From assembly GCA_947490145.1 (NCBI GenBank), contig CANLGD010000003.1, forward strand, positions 1-64,000: 64,000 bases of DNA, in the 5' to 3' direction. The notes below the pieces were generated by a model. That model searched no databases and was not told the origin of the DNA. It saw only the letters and a list, made by a program, of their open reading frames with translations. This stretch comes from Flavobacteriia bacterium. Lineage in GTDB: Bacteria > Bacteroidota > Bacteroidia > Flavobacteriales_D > Crocinitomicaceae. Shown piece by piece: positions 26,793-37,702 of this stretch. The translations under genes and the position numbers were made by a program. Numbering within the stretch: the first letter of the stretch is position 1; every line of letters starts with the position of its first letter.

Positions 26793-29700
26793 ATGAAAGC
26801 ATTTTTTCAAAAAAATTGGATACATTTTGCAATCGTTGCAATCTTCTTTATTGTTACTTTTTCTTACTTTAACTTGCAGTTTAATGGATATGGTTTGAAA
26901 CAACACGATATCGAGCAGCACAAGGGAATGTCTCATGAAATTGTTGATTACAGAGAAAGAACTGGAAATGAAACATTGTGGACAAACTCCATGTTTGGGG
27001 GAATGCCAAGTATGCAAATTTCCTTGTTGTATGAAGGAAATTACATAAAAAATGCAGTTGACGCTTTCGTAAGAAGTTTTCCGCCTCCAGCAGGTGTAAT
27101 TTTCTTATATATGATTGGTTTTTACATATTTGCTTTATGCCTAAGATTGAATCCTTGGGTTGGACTTTTTGGAGCCTTGGCTTTTGGCTTTTCAACGTAC
27201 GATATGATAATCATACAAGCTGGACATAACTCAAAAGGTTTGGCTGCTGCATTTATGGCGCCCGTAATTGGTGCTTTTATTATGGCATTTCAACGGAATA
27301 TGAAATGGGGAATCTTTCTATCAGCCCTTTTCATGACAATTGAAATTTCCATGAATCATTTGCAAGTCACCTATTATTTGGGCTTTTTAATTCTGGCTTT
27401 AGGAATTGTCATGTTTATCGATGCACTTCGTACAAAAGAATTTAAGAAATTTATAATTACTTCAGGAGGAATTATAGGTGCCTATATTTTAGCTTTAATG
27501 ATCAATTATGGGAACATTTCGCTGACAAATGATTACGCTAAAAACACGATTCGTGGAGCAAACGATATCCATACAAATCCTGACGGAAGTTCCAATAAGG
27601 TTAATTCAACTGAAGGATTAGATCGAGATTATGTAACACAATGGAGTTATGGAATTGGAGAATCTTTCACTTTAATTTCTCCATATGTTAAAGGCGGTGG
27701 AACAGTCGTTTTAGGCGATAGTCCTTTTGCTGAAGATGCGCAAAACTTAGACATGAAAGCTTCCTCTTTAAATGCCGTGATGCAATATCCTGTTTATTGG
27801 GGAGATCAACCAATTACAAGCGGCCCAGTTTATGTTGGTGTAATCGTTGCATTTTTAGCTTTTTTAGGACTAATTTTCATTAAAAGTCCTATAAAATGGG
27901 CATTACTAGCAGTAACTATTTTAACTTTGGCTCTTTCTTGGGGTAAAAACTATATGGGATTAACCAATTTTTTCCTTGATCATATCCCTGGATATAATAA
28001 ATTTAGAGCAGTAACAATTATTTTGATGATTGTAGAATTAACAATTCCAATTTTAGGTGTATTATTCTTAAATCAATTAGTAAAAGAAAGGGAAAATTTA
28101 ATTAATGAAAAGAAAAAATTCTTAATTGTTTCAGGAATTTTTGTGGCCTTTTTATTAATCGTAAAGGTTGTTGGTTTAGGCGACAATTACCTTTCTGCAA
28201 ACGATTCAAAACAATTTGAACAAATCGAAGCAGGAAAGCTAAATGTAAAAGATGGAATTAAAAAACAAATTTTAGCAATGGCACCTGCCGAACAGCAAAA
28301 ATATGTTGTAAACATTAATGATGCGGCACAATTAAATCAATTTATTGAAGCTCAATATGAGCAATACGTAAGTCAAAATCCACAGTTAAGTATTTCTGAA
28401 GCCGATGTAAAAACAGTTAGAGAATCAATTTTTTCTTCCAGTATGAACCGCTCAATTCTGTTTTCAGTTCTTGCTTTTGGAATTTTGGCTTTATTTTTCT
28501 TTACTCAAATTTCATCTATTTACATTGTTTTAGGATTAACTGCTTTAGTAGCGATGGATTTAATTCCAGTTTCACGTAATTATTTAGGAAACCAAGAACA
28601 AGGTTCTGGTTACAAATATTGGGACATTGCAGCAAATGCCTTGTATCCAATTGCATCAAATTCAGCTGACATGCAAATTTTAGAGATGGAAACTTCTTTA
28701 AATCCGAATTTAGCAATGAAAGTGAAAGAAGGTGAAAAACAAGGTCTTGCAAAGGCCTCAGATTTATCTTTAAGCGGTAATGAAAAAAATAGAGTTGTGG
28801 ATGCTTATAAATTCAGAGCTTTAAATAGAAATTCTAATTACAGAGTTTTCGATTTCACAGGAGGTTTTAGTAGTGCAAATGCATCTTATTTTCACAAATC
28901 ATTGGGTGGATATCACGGAGCAAAATTGAGAAATATTCAAAATTTATACGATTTTCATTTGTCTCAATCAAACAATAAAGTATATGACATGATGAATGTG
29001 AAATATTTTATTCAGGAAACCGAACAAGGAAAAGTCGCAAATCCTAATATGAGTGCACTTGGAAATGCTTGGTTTGTAAAAACGATCAATACTTTTGAAA
29101 CTCCTGACGACGAAATTAGAGCTTTAGGTAATCAATTTGAAGTAAAAAATATTGGCCAAGGAACATTAGTTGTAAACGGACAAGTTAAAACAAACGCAAA
29201 AGTTTATGGCTCAGAAAAACTAAAATATGTGTTAAAAGGTGATAGTTTAGATGTGCGTTTGACAAATGGAATGTCTGAAGGAATGGAAGCGTTATTTGTA
29301 ATGGACATTAATGGTAAAACCAATTTAATTCCAAAAATGACGATGGAAATGGACACTGCAAAATCTTTTTTAAGATTAGTAGAGTTGCAAGTTACCGACG
29401 AATTTAAACCACGCGATGAAGCAATCATGTTAAAATCTGAAGCTAAAAAGGTGAAAAGTAGAAGTTTTACAGGAGACGGCAAAATATCTATGAAAAGTTA
29501 CGAAGCAAATAAAATTGTTTACGATGTAGAAGCTAGAGGAAAACAATTTGCAGTATTTTCAGAAGTTTATTACCCAGAAGGATGGATAGCAACTATCGAT
29601 GGAAAAGTGGTTGAAATTAGAAAAACAAACTATTTATTGAGAGGTTTAGAAATTCCGAGCGGAAATCACAAAGTGGAATTTAGTTTCCTCTTACCAAAAT

Positions 29701-29840
29701 ATGAAAAAGCCGGAACTTGGTCAATGCTTGGAAGTTTGATAATCATTTTATCTTTTGGTGTGGTGTTGTTTTTTGAGATTAAAAAAAGAAAAACTAAAGC
29801 TATCCAAAATCCAAATGATAATGCCGCAAAAAGCATTTAA
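26793..29840 (+). CDS. YfhO family membrane protein
   Basis: About 1015 aa, multi-TM; SMFGGMPSMQIS; C-terminal FSEVYYPEGWIATIDGKVVEIRKTNYLLRGLEIPSGNHKVEFSF. Confidence 0.88.
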   Translation: MKAFFQKNWIHFAIVAIFFIVTFSYFNLQFNGYGLKQHDIEQHKGMSHEIVDYRERTGNETLWTNSMFGGMPSMQISLLYEGNYIKNAVDAFVRSFPPPAGVIFLYMIGFYIFALCLRLNPWVGLFGALAFGFSTYDMIIIQAGHNSKGLAAAFMAPVIGAFIMAFQRNMKWGIFLSALFMTIEISMNHLQVTYYLGFLILALGIVMFIDALRTKEFKKFIITSGGIIGAYILALMINYGNISLTNDYAKNTIRGANDIHTNPDGSSNKVNSTEGLDRDYVTQWSYGIGESFTLISPYVKGGGTVVLGDSPFAEDAQNLDMKASSLNAVMQYPVYWGDQPITSGPVYVGVIVAFLAFLGLIFIKSPIKWALLAVTILTLALSWGKNYMGLTNFFLDHIPGYNKFRAVTIILMIVELTIPILGVLFLNQLVKERENLINEKKKFLIVSGIFVAFLLIVKVVGLGDNYLSANDSKQFEQIEAGKLNVKDGIKKQILAMAPAEQQKYVVNINDAAQLNQFIEAQYEQYVSQNPQLSISEADVKTVRESIFSSSMNRSILFSVLAFGILALFFFTQISSIYIVLGLTALVAMDLIPVSRNYLGNQEQGSGYKYWDIAANALYPIASNSADMQILEMETSLNPNLAMKVKEGEKQGLAKASDLSLSGNEKNRVVDAYKFRALNRNSNYRVFDFTGGFSSANASYFHKSLGGYHGAKLRNIQNLYDFHLSQSNNKVYDMMNVKYFIQETEQGKVANPNMSALGNAWFVKTINTFETPDDEIRALGNQFEVKNIGQGTLVVNGQVKTNAKVYGSEKLKYVLKGDSLDVRLTNGMSEGMEALFVMDINGKTNLIPKMTMEMDTAKSFLRLVELQVTDEFKPRDEAIMLKSEAKKVKSRSFTGDGKISMKSYEANKIVYDVEARGKQFAVFSEVYYPEGWIATIDGKVVEIRKTNYLLRGLEIPSGNHKVEFSFLLPKYEKAGTWSMLGSLIIILSFGVVLFFEIKKRKTKAIQNPNDNAAKSI

Positions 29841-30147
29841 ATAAAAAAATACTTTTTATATAGTTATCTTTACTTCATATTGCTTTCTCTCAATTGGAAC
29901 ATCTAGACAGAATTTATTAAAGATAAATATAATCACCCAGGGGAATCCAGATTTTTCTTGGCTTGCTTTCTTTTTTTTTTGCACTTATAAAGTAGGAATT
30001 AGATTAATGGTAAGTTGTAATGAGAAAATTTAAAATTTTAACATATTAGTAAAAATTGTTGAATATTTTAATTTCACTTAGTTAAATTCAGATAATGTTC
30101 TATTTTTGTAAGACTTGAAGAAATAAATCTTACATAAAATTGAAAAA

Positions 30148-31062
30148 ATGAACGAGAAAACGGAAGAAATAATTGGTCGTATAAAAGAAAAGTATAAAGC
30201 GATAGATCAAAATCCCGAGGTACATTTAGAAGGTCTAGTTTGGGCAAAACCAATAACTTATTGGGATTACATTTTACCTGACGCCTTACTAAATCTTCAA
30301 GTTCAAAGAACAACAGAACCTGACGAAATGGTTTTCGTGATGTATCACCAAATCAATGAGTTACTTTTCAAAATGATTTTATGGGAAATAAATCAAGTAA
30401 GTGATTCAGAAGAAATTTCAGCATCGTTATTTACTGAAAAATTAAGAAGAATTAGCCGTTATTTCGACATGCTTTCCTCCTCTTTTGACATTATGGGAGA
30501 AGGAATGGCCAAAGAACAATATATGAATTTTAGAAATACTTTGACACCAGCAAGTGGTTTTCAAAGTGCACAATATAGATTAATTGAATTTTCTTCAACG
30601 GAATTAATCAATTTGATTGATTATCGCTTTAGAGCAACAATTGACAGGAATACGCCCTATGAACATGCTTTTGAACATTTATATTGGCAAGCGGCAGGAA
30701 AAAATCATGAAACAGGCAAAAAAAATACGATGTTGGTTTTCTTTGAGGAAAAATACAAAGCTGATTTTTTATTGAAGATGCAAAAATACAATACAACAAA
30801 TTTGTGGACTAAATTCAAACAATTGCCTGAAGACGTGAAAAATGATGCAGAATTAATCAAAGCAATGCGTCATTATGATTATACTGTAAACGTAAAATGG
30901 GTAATGGCACATTACGAAGCAGCCGGAAAATATTTAGGTAAATCAGAAGCAACAGGTGGAAGTGATTGGAGAAAATACATGCACCCAAAATACCAAAGAA
31001 GAATTTTCTTTCCAGAATTATGGTCAAAGGAAGAATTGGAAAATTGGGGAAATGACGTTTGA
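30148..31062 (+). CDS. kynA: Tryptophan 2,3-dioxygenase family protein
   Basis: MYHQINELLFKMILWEI; LTPASGFQSAQYRLIEF; ATGGSDWRKYMHPKYQRRIFFPELW. Confidence 0.93.
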   Translation: MNEKTEEIIGRIKEKYKAIDQNPEVHLEGLVWAKPITYWDYILPDALLNLQVQRTTEPDEMVFVMYHQINELLFKMILWEINQVSDSEEISASLFTEKLRRISRYFDMLSSSFDIMGEGMAKEQYMNFRNTLTPASGFQSAQYRLIEFSSTELINLIDYRFRATIDRNTPYEHAFEHLYWQAAGKNHETGKKNTMLVFFEEKYKADFLLKMQKYNTTNLWTKFKQLPEDVKNDAELIKAMRHYDYTVNVKWVMAHYEAAGKYLGKSEATGGSDWRKYMHPKYQRRIFFPELWSKEELENWGNDV

Positions 31063-31165
31063 TTTACAATTAATTAAGTGTTAAAAATCAATTTGGTTAT
31101 TAACAATATTTTAAATTAACATAAATTTATGTAACTTAGCGCTTAATTTGACGTTTAAAAAACAA

Positions 31166-32260
31166 ATGAAGTTACTTTTAAATATATTATTCTTTTCTGT
31201 TTCCTTGAGTTTTCTGGCTCAACAGGATAGTTTACTTTTTGAACGCGAGCAGCAGTTGAAAGTATATTTAGATAAATTAAGATCTTCAAAAAACAACGAG
31301 GAAAAAAATAATGCTAACAAAATATTTAAAAACTATTTATCTGAAACCCTTTTAATTAGAGGTGTTTTAGATTACCCTTTTGCCTCTTTAAAAACACTTG
31401 GAACAATCAAAAGTCCGGATAATTCTTTTCGCTTATTCAACTGGAATGTGGAGCAAGACGATCGATCAAATCAATATTTTTGTTACATTTTAAGATTTGA
31501 TGAAAAGAAAAAAGAATGGATTACAATTGAACTAATTGACAATTCTTCCGCTTTAACAAAAAAACCAGATGATTTTTTAGATGAAAAAAACTGGTACGGA
31601 GCATTGTATTACAAAATAATTCCAGTAGAAAAATCTAACAAAACAATTTACACAATTTTGGGTTGGGATGGTAATAATCCGATGAGTAACATTAAATTGA
31701 TTGATGTATTGTCGTTTAATGGATCACATGCAAAATTTGGAAGCCCAATTTTTAAAATGGCTGATAAAACCTATAAACGATTGTTTTTTGAACACTCAAA
31801 CAAAGCCTTCATGTCCTTAAATTATGATGAAGCACGTCAAAGAATTATTTATGACCATCTTTCTCCAGAAACTCCAAGCATGGAAGGTTTTTATGAATAT
31901 TATGTGCCAGATTTATCTTACGACGAATTGAAATTCATCAATAACAAGTGGATAATTCAAGAAAATGTAGTGAGTGTAAATAAAAAAGGCTCAAATTCCT
32001 ACACTTTAGAATACATCAATAAAAAGACAAATGAGCTTGAAAAAGCTAACGTAAGAAATAATTGGGTTGATCCAACGGATCCAAGTTCTCCAAATGGAGG
32101 AAATATTCATGTTGCTCAGTTACCTGAAGATCAGATAGGAAGAACAAAAAATTCTGACTCTAAAATTGTAACTGGTTCTCCAAAAATTTCTAAAAGACAC
32201 AAAAAGAAAAATGAGTTTTCAATGAATCCTTTTATGAAAACTAGAAAAAATAGAAATTGA
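31166..32260 (+). CDS. Hypothetical secreted protein
   Basis: Signal peptide MKLLLNILFFSVSLSFLAQQ; ORF-track start 31148 is TTG, ATG at 31166 preferred. Confidence 0.65.
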   Translation: MKLLLNILFFSVSLSFLAQQDSLLFEREQQLKVYLDKLRSSKNNEEKNNANKIFKNYLSETLLIRGVLDYPFASLKTLGTIKSPDNSFRLFNWNVEQDDRSNQYFCYILRFDEKKKEWITIELIDNSSALTKKPDDFLDEKNWYGALYYKIIPVEKSNKTIYTILGWDGNNPMSNIKLIDVLSFNGSHAKFGSPIFKMADKTYKRLFFEHSNKAFMSLNYDEARQRIIYDHLSPETPSMEGFYEYYVPDLSYDELKFINNKWIIQENVVSVNKKGSNSYTLEYINKKTNELEKANVRNNWVDPTDPSSPNGGNIHVAQLPEDQIGRTKNSDSKIVTGSPKISKRHKKKNEFSMNPFMKTRKNRN

Positions 32261-32892
32261 ATATTTAAGTAGTAAACTGATTAAAGTTTGTCAATTTGGG
32301 AAACTTTTTTTTATCCCTATTGAATTTTTAAATGCAAATCAGCTTAAACTTTTAGGTCTCTTATAAATATTTGCTGTTAATCAAATTTTAGGTATAGATT
32401 TATACATAGAAGATGAGTATTTTATTTAACATTTAACTTAGTTTGATACTTGGCGTGGAAATTAGTAAAAACATTAAATTTGCTATCTAAAAGAACATAA
32501 ATCCATATTTTTTTTTCATTTTTTTAGTTTAACCATTTTATTGGGTAGGTTGGTTTTATTCATTAAAAGTACATGCAAAAAAAAAGCTAAAAAACTAATT
32601 TCTATTCTTTTACTGCTGATATAATCACGGAAAATACCTTTAAGGTCAAAAAAATGATGATTATTACAAAAGACTGATTTTTTAAACGCACTCTGATAAA
32701 AGTATTGTTTAAAAGCTTAAATACTTAATGGTAGGTGGATTGAGTTATGCAAGTAAAAAAAGCTCATGAATTTGAAAATATTTTATCCTATAAAGTGAGT
32801 CATCCTTTTAAACAAAATACTATTGATAATCAAAACATTCTTTTTGGTTCAACAAAAAATCAGACTAATATAATATATATTATGAGCTATTT

Positions 32893-34950
32893 CTAATTAA
32901 AAGTAATTTTTTTGATTTTATAAAAAGCATGCATCAAAAAGAAATGTGGAAAACTAATACATGAAATAAAAATGAAAAAAAATGAAATTAAACCTTCAAA
33001 ATAACTAAATTGATTTCCAAAAATTACGATTAAGAAAAAAATAATTAATGAGCCGAGAATATAAAATCGCCCTCTCTTATATAATTGCATAGAATTCATA
33101 TTCAATCCAATTTTCAAATGTCGCCACGCATTTGCACTATGTTGAAAGATAAAATAAAAACCAAAAGCCATTATTAATGGCACTTTTAAACCTATTATCA
33201 ATACAAAAAGTAAGCCTAAGAATGAATTTCTTTTAGACAGAGCATTTTGAAATAAAATGTATGTCAAAGATAATACGGGTATTACCAGGACCAGGGATAA
33301 CAAACTAAGATTGTAGTCCGAAATGGCCGCTTTTGGCAATCCTATTAAATTGAAAACAATCTCTTGTGATTCATTTAAATGAGAAAAAATTATAAATATC
33401 AGAATGCACAAACCCAATAGAAATGCCTTTAAATGTATAATTAAAGATAATAATTTTTCACCTGATTCTATCAATTCCGATTCACCAAAATGGAAGGATG
33501 AATAGAAAACAAAAACGAGCAAGGCAATTGACGGAAAAAACTGCCAAAAAGCATAATATAAGCCAACTATTAACAAATATTTCAGTAAAAAAACCAACAA
33601 ACGACTCGTATTATTTTTTAAAATCACATGATCTAGCGCGCCATGAGGAATACCAATTAAAAAAAGACCAATAGTTAAGGGTAAATAACTAAAATATTCA
33701 GCAAATTTAAGGTTATAGCTAGCTAATAATAAATACATAGCCACGATTAAAAAAACGCAAATGTAACGTAGCAAGTTTTCCATTTTCAAATACAAATAAA
33801 GAGCCTTTAAAAATGCAATTATAGGCAATGAGGCAAAAATTTTCAGTTCTTGAAAAAAAGATGATTTTTCATCCAAAAATGAAAAAACAGAAAGTATAGA
33901 ATGCTTCTCGAATAGTCTCGTAAATATCAATCTTCCCTTGGAAGGCCAATACAACAATATAAGCAGCAATAATTTATCATAAAATTTGAACCGGTTTTTA
34001 AAATCAAGTCCTATTTTATTAAAATGATCTAGCTTATTTAGTTCAATTTGCTCACTTACAAGTTGCGCAAATTGATGCATTCTCTTAAAACCGTAACCAG
34101 TGCTTGGCTTTATTAAATTTGCACTAACTCCAGTATTTAAAATACCTTTACTTTCATTCGGTGGATTAATATTAGTAGTCATAGGAATGCATCCCAACTC
34201 ATCAGCTAAAATTTCAAATTTCCCAAAATCTCTGTTTATAAAACTATTTAAAACATCCGCTGCATAATTTTTATTTATCTTTTCTTTACCAAAACGTGTC
34301 AGTTCTACCAAGGCCTCATTTGAAGAAAATGGAATAACATATACAAACTGTGTATAGTTATCTTGTTCAACATTAAAATTCATCATTTCAAAAGCATTTT
34401 TTTGAAATACATCCTTCTCGCATTTAATATGAAAACCATAAAAAGATTGATGAAGGTATATTTGCTTTTTATCAATTAAACCAAAGGAAGGAGGACGACT
34501 ATCAAAAACATAATTTGCTTTATAAGTCTCGCTTAAACTTTCAATAATGCAAATTTCATTTTCATAAACGACTTTCTTTACATCGTTTCTGAAAATAACA
34601 ATTTTTTCTTGATTTAGCTTTTGTAATGTAAATTTGTATAAATCTAAACTACGAATATAATGATATGGCTGGGAGTCAATATTTTGAGATACAGATTGAT
34701 TTACTTGAATTTCATTAAATTTATGGGAGATTATTAAAGATAGATCTTCAACTATTGCTTCATTTAATCCAGACCAAAAACAAAATGACTAAAATTTAAT
34801 ATTCTACCTAGAACTAAAAATTGAGATTCTAGAAAAGTAATGAAAATCAAAACATATACCTCTTATGAAAAAATGGAAGGTATTTCAGCAAATTTAAAGA
34901 AATTACTTGTAAATCAAATACTATGAATTTCTGGGCATTATCCAAAACTT
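32893..34950 (-). pseudogene. Lycopene beta-cyclase (CrtY)-Blh beta-carotene 15,15'-dioxygenase fusion with a degraded N-terminus
   Basis: Open frame runs from 34788 (after in-frame TAG 34789..34791) to 32893: SFCFWSGLNEAIVED...PYHYIRSLDLYKFTLQKL...NYVFDSRPPSFG (CrtY), then GIPHGALDH, FHFGE, HSANAWRHL, SFPHFFLMHAFY (Brp/Blh). Upstream decayed FIVFDLQVISLNLLKYLPFF resembles the CrtY FAD loop but contains stops. ORF track shows only 32893..34386. Confidence 0.8.
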
Positions 34951-34966
34951 TTATTTAGTGACTTTC

Positions 34967-36232
34967 CTATTTTAGTTCCTCAAACTTAGCTTTCATGGTT
35001 GGATTGTTATACGTCAATTTTTTAATGGTTAAATCTTCTGTTTTTTCATTTGCAAGGCGAAGGTTATTTTCTGACGACAATAATGCTTGCTTGGTTTTTT
35101 CCAATTCTTTGATTGTTTTATCAATTCCATTTATTGCTTCCGTAAATTTACGACTTGCCAAATCATAATTTCGTGCAAAACCATCTTTAAAGGAGTTCAT
35201 TTTCTCTTCAAAATTGGTAATATCAATATTTTGACTTTTAACTAAAGCAAGTTCTGCCTTGTATTTCATAGAAGTCATTGCAGCATTGCGTAGTAAAGTA
35301 ATAATTGCAATGAAAAATTGTGGTCGAACAACATACATTTTGTTGAACCTATATGAAACATCAACAATTCCTGTGTTATAGAACTCATTTTCTGCTTCCA
35401 GCAAGGAGACCAAAACGGCAAATTCACATTTTTTTTCATTTCGGTCTTTGTCAAGTTCCTTTAAAAAATCTTCATTTTTCTTTTTTGTTGCAGTTTCGTC
35501 ACCTTCATTTTTCATTTCAAACATGATGGAGATAATTTCGTTTCCCAATTCATCTAGTTCTCTATAAATAAAATCTCCTTTGCTACCCGTTTTTGCATCG
35601 TTGTCTTTTTCAAAATAGGCATTTTGAAAGGCTGTTGCACGCAATTTGTTAAATTCTGTTTCACAATGTTGTTCAAGTGTTTCGCCCAACATTTTGGTAG
35701 AAAGTTTCAACTTCATATCTTTGACACGTGAAATTTCATCGTCTTTGTATTTGATGATGGCATCTTTATTTTGCAATTCAGTGGAAAATTGTTGTTTCAA
35801 AGAACTTTCCAAGTTTTGTTTTTCTAATTCTTTGGTTTTTAAATCATTTGCTAAATTGTCACGTTCTTTCTCTATTTTTTGAACAGCTTCCGTTACAGCG
35901 AGTTTTTTCTCTACTTCAATATTGTCAATTTTTGCTATTAACTTCGTTATCTCAGATTCTTTATTGTTTAATTTTTCAGATAAAATCAATTCACTTTGCG
36001 CCTTCAAAGCTGCAAATTCTTGATCTTTTTTTGCAAGTTGGTCCTGCAACGAATTTCGAACATTTGCTTCTGCTAATTTTATTGCACTTTCCTTTTCATT
36101 GTCAGCAAGTTTTAGTCGGTTTTGAATTTCTTCTTCAAATTGGTGATCACGCACTTGTTTCAAGATAGCATCAAAACTTGCCTCATCTACTTTGAAGGCC
36201 TTCTTACAATTTGGGCAAATAATTTCATTCAT
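34967..36232 (-). CDS. DUF2130 domain-containing protein
   Basis: [20 protein letters not shown]; coiled coil; [64 protein letters not shown]. Confidence 0.9.
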   Translation of the reverse strand: MNEIICPNCKKAFKVDEASFDAILKQVRDHQFEEEIQNRLKLADNEKESAIKLAEANVRNSLQDQLAKKDQEFAALKAQSELILSEKLNNKESEITKLIAKIDNIEVEKKLAVTEAVQKIEKERDNLANDLKTKELEKQNLESSLKQQFSTELQNKDAIIKYKDDEISRVKDMKLKLSTKMLGETLEQHCETEFNKLRATAFQNAYFEKDNDAKTGSKGDFIYRELDELGNEIISIMFEMKNEGDETATKKKNEDFLKELDKDRNEKKCEFAVLVSLLEAENEFYNTGIVDVSYRFNKMYVVRPQFFIAIITLLRNAAMTSMKYKAELALVKSQNIDITNFEEKMNSFKDGFARNYDLASRKFTEAINGIDKTIKELEKTKQALLSSENNLRLANEKTEDLTIKKLTYNNPTMKAKFEELK

Positions 36233-36563
36233 CTTTTTTTGTTTTGTTGGTCGTTGTTAAAAATAAGTTGATTTTTGTTGAAGGATTTCGATTATTTCCA
36301 CTATTCCGAATTTCTATTTTTCTGAAAACAACTTTATAATCAATTAAGGCACTATTTTTTTATCTAACACAAATATAAACAAATAATGTAAACTAACAAA
36401 ATTCAATCAAGACAATGATGTTAAACATTTCAAAAGTTTTGATACATATTTTTATCAAAGTAAAATTTAATTTATCAACTAATTGACAGGTGAAATGCTT
36501 GTTAGGTTTTTTTAGATAAATTTGATTTAGGATTTTTGCTAACAAAACTTTTTTACCTTTAAC

Positions 36564-37697
36564 TTGTTTAAATATCAAATAATTTTAATGTCAAAATCAG
36601 GATATATATTTACTCCCTTTCATGAAGAAAAGAAAGGTAATTTCGATCGACTTTTTGAAATTTTTAGCGAGATAATACCACATACTTCCGGAGATGTATA
36701 CGAAGCCTTAGATTGGATGAAAACATTGGACGACGAATATAAACTTACCACTAAAGAATATACTCTAGACGATTTTTTAGAAGAATTAAAAGAACGTGGA
36801 TATCTAAAAGAAGAAATTAAACCTGATGGGAAAGGATCTTTGGCGATTACCGAAAAAACAGAACGTGTTATTAGAAAAAATGCCTTAGACCAAATCTTTG
36901 GAAAAATTAAAAAAAGCGGCCAAGGAAATCACAGATCAAAAAAAAGTGGTCAAGGTGATGAAATGACGGGTGAATTTCGTGATTTTCAATTTGGAGATTC
37001 ATTGGAAAATATCTCAATTACTGAAAGTTTAAAAAATGCACAAATAAACAACGGAATTGCTGATTTTCGTCTGACGGAGCAAGATTTAGTTGTTGAAGAC
37101 ACGCATCACAAATCTCAAATGAGTACCGTTTTGATGATTGATATTAGTCACAGTATGATTTTATATGGTGAAGATCGCATCACACCAGCAAAAAAAGTGG
37201 CAATGGCTTTGGCCGAATTAATCACGACTTGTTATCCAAAAGACACCTTGGATATTATTGTCTTTGGAAACGATGCTTGGCCTATAAAAATAAAGGATTT
37301 ACCTTATTTACAAGTTGGACCGTATCACACAAATACAGTTGCAGGACTCGAACTTGCTCTAGATATTTTGCGCAGAAAAAGAAATACAAATAAGCAAATT
37401 TTCATGATAACAGATGGTAAACCCAGTTGTTTGAGAATGCCTGATGGCCAATATTACAAAAACAGCAATGGCTTGGATCAATTTATTGTAGAAAAATGTT
37501 ACAATATGGCTGCAAAATCTCGGAAAATACACATTCCAATTACCACATTTATGATTGCGCAAGATCCTTATTTGCAAGCATTTATTGAAGAGTTTACTAA
37601 ATCAAATAAAGGAAAGGCATTTTACACAGGTTTAAAAGGATTGGGAGAAATGATTTTCCATGACTACGAAACAAATAGGAAAAAACGAATTAATTAA
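36564..37697 (+). CDS. VWA domain-containing protein
   Basis: VLMIDISHSMILYGEDRITPAKKVAMALAEL MIDAS motif; MITDGKPSC. True start possibly ATG 36588 (MSKSGYIFTPF). Confidence 0.88.
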   Translation: MFKYQIILMSKSGYIFTPFHEEKKGNFDRLFEIFSEIIPHTSGDVYEALDWMKTLDDEYKLTTKEYTLDDFLEELKERGYLKEEIKPDGKGSLAITEKTERVIRKNALDQIFGKIKKSGQGNHRSKKSGQGDEMTGEFRDFQFGDSLENISITESLKNAQINNGIADFRLTEQDLVVEDTHHKSQMSTVLMIDISHSMILYGEDRITPAKKVAMALAELITTCYPKDTLDIIVFGNDAWPIKIKDLPYLQVGPYHTNTVAGLELALDILRRKRNTNKQIFMITDGKPSCLRMPDGQYYKNSNGLDQFIVEKCYNMAAKSRKIHIPITTFMIAQDPYLQAFIEEFTKSNKGKAFYTGLKGLGEMIFHDYETNRKKRIN

Positions 37698-37702
37698 TCA
37701 AA

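Noticed and set aside
32280-32890. Possible rhodopsin or transposase remnant downstream of the crtY-blh locus
   Set aside because: Frames contain only short fragments (e.g. MQVKKAHEFENILSYKVSHPFK); no recognisable motif.
35848-36168. 106-aa ORF antisense to the DUF2130 gene
   Set aside because: Shadow ORF over a coiled-coil region.
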